Source: Fodinicola feengrottensis (GTDB lineage: Bacteria; Actinomycetota; Actinomycetes; Mycobacteriales; HKI-0501). Taken from it: 64,000 nt of DNA. The translations under genes and the position numbers were made by a program. Of this stretch, positions 37,518-46,609 are shown piece after piece (within the stretch, counting starts at the first letter, position 1; each line of letters starts with the position of its first letter). The notes beneath the pieces are model-generated. The model did not search any database. It was not told the DNA's origin and saw only the letters and a list, made by a program, of their open reading frames with translations. Where the stretch lies: contig NZ_WOTO01000032.1 in NCBI RefSeq assembly GCF_010993775.1, forward strand, positions 1 to 64,000. Reading direction: 5' to 3'.

Positions 37518-40009
37518 GTGAATGAAGACAGGGTTGTCGAACTTCGCGTGCACGGCGTGGCCGGCACGCCGCCGGACGAGCTGCTCGATCGAGTGCTCGT
37601 CGTACGGGTCGCCGGCGACAGCCGTGCCGGGTTCTACCGGCCGGCGTTAGCGGACGAGGGAACCGACGATGCGCCCGGCCAGCCGCACGGGTCGGGACCA
37701 CTGCTGGAGGGCTACTGCTGGGGCGGTCTCACGTCCGGCGCCGCGGCCCGCGCGTTCTGGCTTCTGTTGCTGCCCTTCACGATCGCGAACGTGGCGCCAC
37801 GGCTGCGGCCACCGAGCCCACCGCGTACGGACGGCTTCCTGTGGTGGCTGTCCCGGCTGTTCGCGCTCGGGCTGACCGCGCTGATGATCCAGACCGCGGC
37901 CGGCGTCGGCGTCGACCAGATCGGGTGGCGGTGCGGCACGTTGCCGGCCGGTACGTGCCCAGGCCTCCCGAACGCCGTCGACCAGCTGCTGCATATGGCG
38001 ACTCCGGGCCAGCGACTGCTGCTCGGCGCGGTCGTGCCCATCGTCGTCCTCCTGGTGCTCGTCCTGTTGGGGCGCGGCACCGCGATGCGGTACGAGCAGG
38101 CCGATCCGGATCCGGCCGCCAGGTATGCGGACCACAATCCGGGCGACGGGCCGGATCTCGCGCTCAGCCATCCCGACCTGTGGCGAGGCCAGCACCTGGT
38201 TCGGCGGTTGCGACGGTTGCACATCCTGATCGCCGTCGGCATCTGCGTCGTCACAGTGGCCCTTCCGGCGTACGAACACGATCGGGGTGCGGCGACCCAA
38301 CTGCTGCCGCTGGGCGGCGGGCTGCTGAGCTGGCTGGGGTGGGCGCTGCTGGTGCTCTGTGCGGCTGCCGCGGTCGGTGTCGCCACGTTGCTGGCTTTTC
38401 CTTCAGTGACAAGCCGTCGTCCGTCGGTGGGGACCGCCGCGACGCTCGCGGAGCGCGCGTATCAAGCAGCTCTCGCCCTCTGCCTGCTGGCGATCGGCTA
38501 TGTGTGTTGGCGCCACGCCCGGGCTGGTCACCGACCGGCCCACTGCCCGGTTTTGGCCGGTCGGCTGTGCTGCTTTTCAGCCTGCACGTGGTGATCCTGT
38601 TGGTGTTGGCCGGTACGGTCGCGTTGCTCTGCTCTGGCAGCGGGCCGCCAGGTTGCCGGCGGGGCAGCCCAAGCAGGCGCTCGGTGGGTACGGGACGGTG
38701 CTGCTGACCGCCGCGAGCCTGCTGATGGCGGCCGGTGCATCTGCCGGGATTTACCTTTACGTGGGCGGATTTCTGCGGACCGGCAGCCTGCGACCGAGTT
38801 TCGGCGACGTGCAGGGCGCGGTGGCCGCGCTGAACACGGCGCCGGCCATTCAGACCGCGAGCCTCGCCTTCGGGCTGATGCTCGGCTGGCTGGTGCTGGT
38901 CGCGTTCGCCGGCGCTGGCATCATCGCGTACCGGCTGATCTGGCCGACTCGCTGGCCCGAGGGGCAGCGGCTGCTCAACCAGCAGTATCCGGAGGCGCAC
39001 CGGACCCCGGTCCGGGACGCGGAGATCCTGCGCGCCTTCTGGTTGGCCCGGATCGCCGACTGGGCCGGTGGGTTGATCGCCGCGGTTTTGGCTCCGTCGC
39101 TGGCAATCGCCGCCATAGCGACCGGCTTCGTGCTGGCCTCGGCGGTGTCCGGCAACGCCGCGTCCGTACTGGACGTGGTGCTGGCCGCGACCGGTTCGTT
39201 GAGCGCCATCGGCGCGTACGGCACAGTGCTCGGCCTGCTTTTGTTGGTGGCCGTCGGTGCGGCCGCCTTCCGGATCAGCGGCACTCGGCGGGTGGTGGGT
39301 GTGCTGTGGGACGTCGGCGCTTTTTGGCCGCGGGCGGCCCATCCGCTGGCCGCGCCCTGCTATGCCGAGCGTACGGTCCCGGACCTGCTGCAGCGGCTTC
39401 GCTGGTACGCCGCCGGCGCACCGACCGGCGGCCAGCCGGCCGGTGAGGCGACACCGGTGGTGGTTTCCGGGCATAGCCAGGGCGGCGTGATCACCGCCGC
39501 CGTCACCCTGCAACTGGACTCGGTAGTGCGCGAACAAGTCGCCTTCCTAGCCATCGGAACGGTCCTTCGGCGGCTGTATGCCCGTTATTTCCCGGCGTAT
39601 TTCGGCGTACCCACCCTGGACGCGATCGATCGCCATCCGGCTCACCGCCCGCTCCGGCCGCCGGTTGCGAAACCTCTGGCGCACCACCGATTACGTCGGC
39701 GGCCCGATCGGCAGCGGCCCCCGCGAATCCGACCCGCCGGTGCCACCCACCAGCCCGCTGGCCACCGCCGACCGCCGGCTGACCGACCCGGAATACGCCG
39801 CCGCCCCCGGCGACCCTGTCCCGCCGCCGATCCGGGCCCATTCCAACTATCCCGCCGACCCGGTCTACCACCAGGAGCTAGCCGACCTGGCCGACCTGCT
39901 CCCGCACCACACCACCACCCCACCCCGAACGCCGCCTCCGAGTCATCCATTAAGTGGGTGCGGCGCGAAATTGTCGTACGTGTCTGTTTTTCTTTCCCCC
40001 TCCCTTTGA
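37518..40009 (+). CDS. Large membrane protein with alpha/beta-hydrolase motif, about four frameshifts
   Basis: About 800 residues when joined. It begins VVELRVHGVAGTPPDELLD, then alternates hydrophobic segments (FWLLLLPFTIANVAP, LLLGAVVPIVVLLVLVLLG, LHILIAVGICVVTVALP, VLLFSLHVVILLVLAGTVAL, IGAYGTVLGLLLLVAVGA) with loops. The C-terminal part has VVVSGHSQGGVITAA, a nucleophile elbow G-x-S-x-G, and FLAIGT. So it looks like a membrane-bound lipase/hydrolase. Frame changes near 38505, 38560, 38630 and 39625. The C-terminal end is unclear: a TAA at 39950 or so in one frame, or read-through into repeat B copy 2 ending at 40009. Confidence 0.7.
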
Positions 40010-40141
40010 ACGGGCGGGGGGGTGGGTTGAGAGGTGGACTCTAATTTTTAGTTGAACATTGGTCCTCGAACCCGCCCCCCACCCGTCACTGGGTGGGGGC
40101 AAATCTGCCGGAGGGGTACGACAGTTTTTCGCGCCGCACCC
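39956..40141. repeat. Repeat family B, copy 2 (complete, 186 bp)
   Basis: Ends are GGGTGCGGCGCGAAATTGTC (39956-39975, then GTAC) and the inverted GTACGACAG...CGCGCCGCACCC (40116-40141). Inside are TTTTTCTTTCCCCCTCCC, a G-rich arm, ATTTTTAGTTG and the hairpin CACCCGTCACTGGGTG. About 90% identical to copy 3. It separates convergent genes. Hairpin 40155-40173 follows. Confidence 0.9.
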
Positions 40142-40190
40142 TATGTAGAGCTGTACAATCGGACTCCGATTGTGACGACCGGAAAGCTGG

Positions 40191-40962
40191 TCAGGCGTAG
40201 GTGCGCATGAGGGACAGGACGGCCTCGGCGTCGGGGCCGTCGGCGTGTACGGGGACCTCGTCGGGGGTGGCGCGGCGGCCGGCGATCGCGCATACGTCGG
40301 CGGCGGTGCCGTGGACGACCGTCAGGGCCGCGGCGTCGGCGCCGAAATCCCAGCGGGAGCCGTTTGGCGCGGTCAGCTCGAAGGCCACCGGTCCGGTGAG
40401 GGTGAGGTCGGCGCGCGCGAAGGCGTAGGGAATCGTGCGCCAAGCCAGCCGCGCGATGTGCCAGAGCCGGTCGGTCGGCGGCAGCGGCCGGCCAAGCGCG
40501 TCGGCCACGTCGCCGGTGTGGATCCAGCACTCGGAGAGTCGGGTGGTGGTGAGCGTACGGGTGCTCAGCCAGCCGGTGACCCACTGCAGCCGGCCGCGAT
40601 CGTCGCTGTTCAGCAACGCGTTTCCGGACACCGGTGGCAGCGCCCTGCCAGCGCTGGAAAACATCCTTGCCGGGCGCGTCCCGATCCCGCGCCACCATCT
40701 GGCCCACCATGTCGTCGACGGTGACGGCACTCGTCATCGGGTGGCCGAGCATCGCGGCACCGGCCTCCAGGAACCGGCCGCCGGCGCTGGCCAGCGCCAG
40801 CTCGTCGGTCTGCGCCAGGTGCAGGACGACATCGGACACCGTCCAGCCCACACACCGGGTCGGTGCGGACCAGCCTTCGTCGTTCAGCGGGGCGAGAAGG
40901 CCGGCCAGCTCGTCGTGTTGCGCGCGCAGCGCGTCGACGATAGCCGCGAGATCGGAGTCCAT
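40191..40962 (-). CDS. Maleylpyruvate isomerase/DinB-fold protein (TIGR03083/3084 type), one frameshift
   Basis: About 257 residues. The DinB-like four-helix bundle at the N terminus has DALRAQHDELAGLLAPLND, GWTVSDVVLHLAQTDELALA (metal His in HLAQTD). After a frame change at about 40610-40635 comes LSTRTLTTTRLSECWIHTGD, with the third His. The C-terminal domain (PVAFELTAPNGSRWDFG, DEVPVHADGPDA) is of the SCP2/MDMPI-C type. These enzymes use mycothiol. Fits an actinobacterium with mycothiol. Substrate unknown. Confidence 0.85.
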
Positions 40963-41041
40963 AAGACCTACTTTCCAGCCGTACGAGCCGCCCGCGCAAG
41001 GACTCCCGCGCTGCCCGTACGGTCAACCTCCAGGGCAGCGG

Positions 41042-41467
41042 CTATCCGGTGGGGCGGGTCCGCAGCTCGGTGACGTACTCCGTCGGGGCGCCGCCGGCCT
41101 CGGCGGCCTCGGCGAGCTGGTTCAGATACTGCGGGGTGGGTAGGCCGCCCTCGTAGTGCGGCGACACATACCACCAGGCGAGCTGAGCGCCTTCCAGCGT
41201 CTGGACGCGCACCTTGATCTTCTGCTCCATGCCGGACTCGGCCTTCTCCCAGGCGTCCAACGTCGGCTCGTCCTGCGGGCTCACGTCGTAGATCGTCACG
41301 AAGACCTGCTCAGCGGCGGCTTCCACGACAGTGGCGCTGACCGGGACACCGCCGAAGGTCAAGCGCCAGCCCGTTACCCAGCCGGAGCCGGCGACCGGCG
41401 ACCGCGGGCAGCGCTCCAGCATCCGGGCGGGGTCGAGGTTCGGACCGTAGGCGGCGTACAGCGGCAT
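41042..41467 (-). CDS. Gamma-glutamylcyclotransferase-like protein (Rv3304 type)
   Basis: About 141 residues, intact. MPLYAAYGPNLDPARMLERC is the conserved start with the GGCT-like substrate loop, then GWRLTFGGVPVSATVVEAAA, VFVTIYDVSPQDEPTLDAWE with the catalytic-type Glu region, and GGLPTPQYLNQLAEAAE at the end. The upstream ATG in the longer frame is less likely, since conserved sequence starts at MPLYAAYGPN. It is divergent from the LpdA gene, exactly as Rv3304 and lpdA in M. tuberculosis. Function unproven. Confidence 0.85.
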   Translation of the reverse strand: MPLYAAYGPNLDPARMLERCPRSPVAGSGWVTGWRLTFGGVPVSATVVEAAAEQVFVTIYDVSPQDEPTLDAWEKAESGMEQKIKVRVQTLEGAQLAWWYVSPHYEGGLPTPQYLNQLAEAAEAGGAPTEYVTELRTRPTG

Positions 41468-41540
41468 GGTCGCCACACTAGTGCGAGACAATGCGTGCAT
41501 CGCGTACGCATCGCCGAACAGCACTGGAGGGCCAGGTCAA

Positions 41541-42917
41541 GTGACCCGGATCGTGATCATCGGAGGGGGACCGGCCGGGTACGAGGCGGCCCTGGTGGCG
41601 GCTCAGCTGGGTGGGCAGGGTGACCATCGTGGAGGCCGAGGCGGTCGGTGGTGCCTGCGTGGTGGCCGACTGTGTGCCGAGCAAGACGTTCATCGCGTCT
41701 TCGGACGTGGCGACCAGCCTGCGGCACGGCTCCGCGCTGGGCATCAACGGCACGCTGGCGGGGCGTGTCGACGTCGATCTAGCGGCGGTCCACGCGCGCG
41801 TACGAGACCTCGCGAAGGCGCAGTCGCGCGACATCGGCGACGGCCTCGTTTCGCACGGCGTAAGGATCCTGAACGGCACCGCCCAGTTGCGGACCGGCAA
41901 CCCGCACGTGGTGGAGGTCGAGGGCGGCGAGTCGCTGGAAGCCGACATCGTGCTCATCGCGACCGGCGCGACGCCCAGGGTCGTCCGGGGCGCCGAGCCG
42001 GACGGGGAGCGGATCCTGACCTGGCGGCAGGTGTATGACCTGAAGGAACTGCCCGAGCATTTGGTGGTGATCGGCTCCGGGGTCACCGGCGCCGAGTTCG
42101 CCAGTGCATACCTGGCCATGGGGGTGCCGGTGACACTGGTGTCCAGCCGCGACCGGGTGATGCCGCACGAGGATCGGGACGCCGCCGAACACATCGAGAA
42201 CGTTTTTACCAGGCAGGGCATGGCAATCTTGTCCAATGCGCGTGCGGATGCCGTCAGGCGTATCGAGAACGGCGTTCGCGTGGAGCTGCAGGACGGTCGC
42301 GTTATCGAGGCCAGTCACGCACTGATGACGGTCGGATCAGTGCCCAATACTGCCGGTCTGGCGGAGGCCGGTGTCGAGCTTGACGACCGCGATTTCGTTG
42401 CGGTGGACCGGGTTTCCCGTACGTCCGTGCGTGGGGTTTATGCGGCCGGCGACTGTACGGGCGTGCTCATGCTCGCTTCCGTCGCGGCCATGCAGGGGCG
42501 AATTGCCATGTGGCACGCGCTCGGTGAGGCGGTGCAGCCGCTGCGCCGGCAGACCGTTGCCGCGAATGTGTTCACTGACCCCGAAATCGCGTCGGTCGGC
42601 CTCGGTCAGTCGTCGGTGAGGAGGCGGGTGCGGTGCCGGCCCGTTCGGTGACTCTTCCGCTGGCGACCAACGCGCGCGCCAAAATGATGGGCCTCACGGA
42701 CGGTTTCGTGAAGCTGTTCTGCCGGCCGGCTTCCGGTCTGGTGATCGGCGGTGTGGTAGTCGCGCCGCGGGCCAGCGAGCTGATCCTGCCGATCGCGATG
42801 GCGGTGGAGAACCATCTGACGGTCAACCAGATCGCGCAGTCTTTTTCGATCTATCCGTCACTTTCCGGCTCGATCACCGAGTCGGCCCGGCAACTCATGC
42901 AACCTGAATTTGATTAA
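41541..42917 (+). CDS. lpdA: LpdA-like flavoprotein disulfide reductase/NAD(P)H quinone reductase, two frameshifts
   Basis: About 458 residues. FAD-binding RIVIIGGGPAGYEAALVAAQ at the N terminus, then GGACVVADCVPSKTFIAS with both cysteines of a C-x4-C pair. The NAD-binding motif is LVVIGSGVTGAEFASAYLA, the second FAD motif GVYAAGDCTGVLML, and the dimerisation domain begins ANVFTDPEIASVGL. Frame changes at about 41600-41620 and 42615-42625, then PLATNARAKMMGLTDGFVKL. The mycobacterial LpdA has lost one redox Cys, this one has not. GTG preceded by GGAGG. Confidence 0.88.
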
Positions 42918-43593
42918 TCAGGTTTCGAAGCGATAGCCGAGGCCGGGCTCGGTGACGAAATAACGGGGGTGGGTGTGGTCCGGCTCTAGTTTTCGCCGCA
43001 GTTGGGCGATGTAGACCCGTAGGTAATTTGTTTCGGTGCCATATTGTGGACCCCACACCTCGCGAAGCAGCTGGCGTTGGCCGACGAGTTTGCCGCGGTG
43101 GCGTACCAGGGTGGCCAGGATGTGCCATTCGGTGGGCGTCAGCCGCACTTCGCCGGCGCTGGTGGTGACGCGTTTCGCGGCCAGGTCGATGGTGAAGTCG
43201 GGGGTGCTGATGGTCGGCGCTTCGTCGCCGGCGGCGCGCGCGGCGCAGCGCGGCGCGCATCCGGGCCAGCAACTCGTCCATGCCGAAAGGCTTGGTCACG
43301 TAGTCGTCGGCGCCGGCATCCAGAGCGGCCACTTTCTCGGCCTGTTCGGTACGGGCGGACAGCACGATGATCGGGACGGTCGTCCAGCCGCGCAGCCCAC
43401 GAACCACGTCGACGCCGTCGATGTCCGGCAGACCGAGGTCGACGATAACCAGATCCGGTTGCCGCTTGGCGGCGAGGTCCAGGCCGGTACGACCATCCTC
43501 GGCGACCTCAACGTCGTAGCCGCGCGCCTTGAGGTTCACCCGCAGCGCGCGGCGGAGTTGGGCCTCGTCGTCGACCACCAGCACGGTGTCCAT
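42918..43593 (-). CDS. kdpE: KdpE-like two-component response regulator, one frameshift
   Basis: About 225 residues. Receiver domain: VLVVDDEAQLRRALRVNL, VIVDLGLPDIDGVDVVRGLR (phospho-Asp in VDLGLPD), IIVLSART and DAGADDYVTKPFGMDELLAR with the conserved Lys. After a frame change at about 43225-43255 the winged helix is LTPTEWHILATLVRHRGKLV, GPQYGTETNYLRVYIAQLRR, KLEPDH...GLGYRFET, the OmpR/KdpE type. No histidine kinase or kdpFABC genes are adjacent. ATG at 43593. Confidence 0.9.
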
Positions 43594-43704
43594 CCCGCCA
43601 TTGTGCTCGTCACCTCCGCAAAAACGCCGGCAGTGGCCATCGTCACGAGCCGCGTTTGGAGGCCGGACGCCCCGTCCGCGCCGGATTAGGGCAGGCTTGG
43701 CTGG

Positions 43705-44376
43705 GTGGAGACATCTAGCGCGCGGGACGACCAGTCGCTGGCGTCGTTGCTGGGCGGGCGTACGGCGTCGATCGATGCCACTTTGCCGCCGGTCGCGTTT
43801 GTCGCGGGCTGGTTGCTGTCCGGCCGGTCGGTAGCGATCGGTGCGGTGGTCGCGATCGTGATCGGGCTGGCGGTCGCCGGTTTCCGGCTCGCTCGCGGCA
43901 ACCGACCCAGAGCGGTGCTGATCGGCCTCCTCGGCGTCTGTGTGGCCGCGCTCATCGCGCTCTACACCGGTCGCGCGGCCGACTTTTTCCTGCTGCAGTT
44001 GGCAAGCAACGGTGCCAGCGCCCTCGCCTGGGCGATCAGCATCGTGTTTCGCTGGCCGCTGCTCGGTGTCATCGTTGGCCTGCTGCTCGGCCAGAAAACC
44101 CGGTGGCGCAAGGACCGGGCCTTGATGCGCGCGTACTCGCTGGCCTCGTGGATCTGGGTCCTGCAGTACGTCATCAGGGTCGCTGTCTTCGGCGTGTTCT
44201 ATGCGATGCAGGCCGTCGTTCCGCTGCTGGTGGCCCGGGTGGCGCTCAGCTGGCCGCTGATCGTGCTCTGCCTGTTGGTCAGCGGTTGGGTGCTGCGCCA
44301 GACGCTGCCGGCCGGCCATCCAGGTTTCCGCAAACCGCAGATCGTGGAGATTCAGCAGGCGCCGGACGCGGCCTAA
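43705..44376 (+). CDS. DUF3159 membrane protein
   Basis: 223 residues, intact. SLASLLGGRTASIDATLPPV at the N terminus, then five to six hydrophobic segments (FVAGWLLSGRSVAIGAVVAI, VLIGLLGVCVAALIALY, FRWPLLGVIVGLLLG, LQYVIRVAVFGVFYAMQ, WPLIVLCLLVSGWVL). GQKTRWRKDRALMRAYS is the conserved loop of DUF3159. Function unknown. GTG start; no RBS stands out. Confidence 0.85.
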   Translation: METSSARDDQSLASLLGGRTASIDATLPPVAFVAGWLLSGRSVAIGAVVAIVIGLAVAGFRLARGNRPRAVLIGLLGVCVAALIALYTGRAADFFLLQLASNGASALAWAISIVFRWPLLGVIVGLLLGQKTRWRKDRALMRAYSLASWIWVLQYVIRVAVFGVFYAMQAVVPLLVARVALSWPLIVLCLLVSGWVLRQTLPAGHPGFRKPQIVEIQQAPDAA

Positions 44377-45025
44377 AGCAGCTGCAGGACGGTACACCGC
44401 CAGCGGCCGTCCATGCCTTCCAACCGGAGCGCGATCGCTCGGCACCGAGGGCCGTACGAGACGATCGCGCAGGCCTCGGCCACTCCGTCGATCGGCTCGT
44501 TGACGTGCACACTGCGGACCTGGCCGGGGATCCGACCGGCCTGCCGCTGGGTCGGCAGGTGCGCGGCGGCCGAGGAGGCCAGTCGGGTCAGCAGGCCGGC
44601 GTACGTACGCTGCGAGGTCACCGCATCGGCATCAGCTGCTGCACCGGCCGGCGGCCGGCCATCACCTCGACCACCGCCTGGGTGAACCGGGTGGCGAACT
44701 GGCGCGGGCAGGGCAGGTCGTCGCGCGGGGTCCGCTGTGGAGCGAAGATCGGGTCGTTGCTCGGGCGACCGGCCGGCGCGTCCACCTCGAAGGGCAGCTG
44801 GTCGGCGTGGATCTCGTAGCCGAGTCCGTCGACCCGCGGCGGCTCGATCAGCCGCAGTGCGCGGAAGGGGCGGGTCTCGGCGTAGTCGATCGGACTGTAC
44901 GGCGGCTCGCTGCACGGCGCCGGCCGGATCTGGATGCGTCCAACAGCGTGCCGTGAGGTGTGGTGCTGGCCTGCCGGGCGGTATTTCTGCGTTGACACGG
45001 GGCTGCTGGCCGGCGATCGACTCAT
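44373..45025 (-). CDS. Rv3235-family protein, one frameshift
   Basis: About 217 residues. Pro-rich, disordered first half (RPAPCSEPPYSPIDY), middle with PRQFATRFTQAVVEVMAGRR and, after a frame change at about 44610-44640, YAGLLTRLASSAAAHLPTQR. The C-terminal domain has VRSVHVNEPIDGVAEACAIV and ALRLEGMDGRWRCTVLQLL, the mark of the Rv3235 family. ATG overlaps the stop of the upstream LysM gene by four bases, so translationally coupled. Function unknown. Confidence 0.75.
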
Positions 45026-45663
45026 GACCCGCTCCCGTTCCGGCTGGTCGGCGGCCGGAGCCGCTGACCAGGCCGGATGATGTCGGGGTTCGGGCCGATC
45101 AGCTGTCGGTTGGCGGCCCACCAGCGCGGCCATTCGACGGCTATGGCCGGTCGGCTCGGGTGCTGAAGGCGCGCGGCCGCGATGCTCCAGAGGCTGTCTC
45201 CGGGGCGTACGACGACGGTCCGCGGCGGGGTGGTCGCGGGCTGTCGAGGTGTCGGCGCGTTCATCTTGGGTAAGACGGCGCTGACACGCGGTGATGACAC
45301 GAAACCGGACTGTTGATTCGCGTCCGGTCCGCGCGGGTCCAGGACGGCCGCGGTGGTGCCCGCCGGCGCGGCGGCCGCCGGGGTCAGCGGAGCGAGAACG
45401 ATGCCGACTCCGAGCGTGCCGACCAGCAGCTGGCGTACGGCGGCCGGCACGACCAGGGCCTGCACCGCTCGGGTGGCTCGCCCGATGGGACCAGGGAGGA
45501 CGCTCGCCGTCGCCACCGCCAGACAGGTGAGCCACCAGCCGTATGCGGCCACCGCTAGGGCGTCTACCAGCGATAACAGTGGATCGTCGGGCCCGGCGCA
45601 CTCGTACAGGACTACCCCCACAGCAGCTGCCGTGACGATGAGTAAGACCGCTCTTCGTGTCAT
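45022..45663 (-). CDS. LysM-domain membrane protein
   Basis: 213 residues, intact. Three hydrophobic segments at about 5-20, 35-55 and 85-100, a linker with PRTVVVRPGDSLWSIAAARL. That opens a LysM domain (about 150-205) closing with LIGPNPDIIRPGQRLRPP. LysM binds peptidoglycan amino sugars, so the domain is probably outside the membrane. Forms an operon with the Rv3235-like gene. Confidence 0.85.
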   Translation of the reverse strand: MTRRAVLLIVTAAAVGVVLYECAGPDDPLLSLVDALAVAAYGWWLTCLAVATASVLPGPIGRATRAVQALVVPAAVRQLLVGTLGVGIVLAPLTPAAAAPAGTTAAVLDPRGPDANQQSGFVSSPRVSAVLPKMNAPTPRQPATTPPRTVVVRPGDSLWSIAAARLQHPSRPAIAVEWPRWWAANRQLIGPNPDIIRPGQRLRPPTSRNGSGS

Positions 45664-45710
45664 TTGATCCCCGATTCGTTCATTTGCTTGTGTTTGCTTT
45701 TGTAAGCTAT

Positions 45711-45744
45711 CGTTTACGCTAAGTCAAGCGGTTTGGCGTAAATG
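45711..45744. promoter_or_regulatory. Inverted repeat in divergent promoter region
   Basis: CGTTTACGCTAA and TTGGCGTAAATG (rc CATTTACGCCAA; 10 of 12 bases match) in an AT-richer 83-bp space between LysM (minus) and the gene at 45747. Position fits a regulator-binding site. Confidence 0.5.
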
Positions 45745-45746
45745 GG

Positions 45747-46334
45747 ATGTACGGTGAGCGAGTGCGCGAATCGGATGCGGGTCGCTGGGAGCGGCTGTTC
45801 GCCGATCTCGAAGACCAGGCCGATGCCCTCGAACGCGCCGAAGAAGCAGCTCAGGTGGGCGACCGGGTGCGGGCCGAGGTGGGTGACGTGCGGCTCTACG
45901 ACCGACTGCGGGCTGCGGTCGGCCAGCAGCTCGCGCTGACCGTGCGGGGCGCTGGCGCGGTGGCCGGAGCGTTACTGGAAGTCGGGCCTGACTGGCTGTT
46001 GCTTGGCGAGCCGTACGAGCGGGAGGTTCTGGTGCCGTTCGCCGCGGTCACGTCGGTGGGCGGGTTGGGCCGGCACTCGGCCGCGCCCGGTTCGCAGGGG
46101 CGGGTGGCGGCCCGGCTGACGCTGCGATGGGCGCTGCGGCGGCTGGCGCGGGACCGAGCCGCGGTCTGCGTTTTCCTCGCCGACGGCTGTCAGCTCGGCG
46201 GCACCGTGGACCGGGTGGGCGCGGATTTTGTGGAACTCGCCGAACATCCGGCCGGCGAGCCGCGGCGGGCATCGGCCGTACGCGGGGTGCGCGCTGTGCC
46301 GCTGCACGCCCTGGCGCTGATCCGCCGCCCTTGA
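45747..46334 (+). CDS. Conserved hypothetical protein
   Basis: 195 residues, intact. No named family recognised. N-terminal helix rich in Glu/Arg (RWERLFADLEDQADALER), then beta-strand pattern LTVRGAGAVAGALLEVG, PDWLLLGEPYEREVLVPFAA, and again VCVFLADGCQLGGTVDRVG. The two halves look like a duplicated small-barrel (Sm-like) unit. Divergent from the LysM operon. Comparable genes occur in the LysM/Rv3235 neighbourhood of other actinobacteria. Confidence 0.65.
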   Translation: MYGERVRESDAGRWERLFADLEDQADALERAEEAAQVGDRVRAEVGDVRLYDRLRAAVGQQLALTVRGAGAVAGALLEVGPDWLLLGEPYEREVLVPFAAVTSVGGLGRHSAAPGSQGRVAARLTLRWALRRLARDRAAVCVFLADGCQLGGTVDRVGADFVELAEHPAGEPRRASAVRGVRAVPLHALALIRRP

Positions 46335-46360
46335 CCCGGTCTACTCGCCGAAGGTGCGAT

Positions 46361-46411
46361 ACACGGGTGGGGGTGATCTTGCGGGCTGGGCACGACAGTT
46401 TTTTGGCGACC
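46361..46411. repeat. Decayed half copy of repeat family B (copy 6)
   Basis: GGGTGGGGGTGATCTTGCGG, then GCTGGGCACGACAGTTTTTTGG. It aligns base for base with the right half of copy 2 (GGGTGGGGGCAAATCTGCCG ... GTACGACAGTTTTTCGCGCC). Directly 3' of the 45747 gene. Confidence 0.55.
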
Positions 46412-46440
46412 AAGGGCAGTTGTGAAGCTTTGCTAACGAG

Positions 46441-46609
46441 CTAGGGCGTGTCTCCTAACCCCAGGCGGCGAGGGCCGAGCCCAAGCGTCGGCTGCCGGCA
46501 CCGGGCGATCACCCCCATACAACAACGGTATGAAGGTGACCGCCCGGCACCGGCAGCCGACGCTTGGATCTCGACCCTCATCCACCTGGAATTAGGAGAC
46601 ACGCCCTAG
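46441..46609. mobile_element. MITE-like 169-bp long hairpin with CTAG ends
   Basis: Perfect 18-bp terminal inverted repeats CTAGGGCGTGTCTCCTAA (46441-46458) and complement (46592-46609). A second pair of 25-bp arms, 23 matching (46483-46507 / 46541-46565), and CATAC/GTATG around the centre make the whole element a near-continuous hairpin. No coding capacity. CTAG at both ends fits a target duplication or a fixed end. The right end forms the last codons of the HTH gene. A deletion derivative is at 951-995. Confidence 0.8.

Noticed and set aside
36900..37567. Several 60-160-codon ORFs on both strands with VPHS and AALN-type motifs
   Set aside because: They arise from palindrome A and repeat B read in various frames; no RBS, no folding pattern, same peptide appears at other repeat copies.
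42895..44445. 516-codon ORF on the minus strand
   Set aside because: Only its segment from 43593 down to about 43250 (receiver domain) is real. The remainder is antisense to the DUF3159 gene or reads in the wrong frame of the KdpE wing; Arg/His/Asp-rich shadow composition.
46441..46609. Rho-independent terminator
   Set aside because: Too long (169 bp), with CTAG-ended terminal repeats and a deletion relative elsewhere, so a mobile-element interpretation is better, although it may also terminate transcription.
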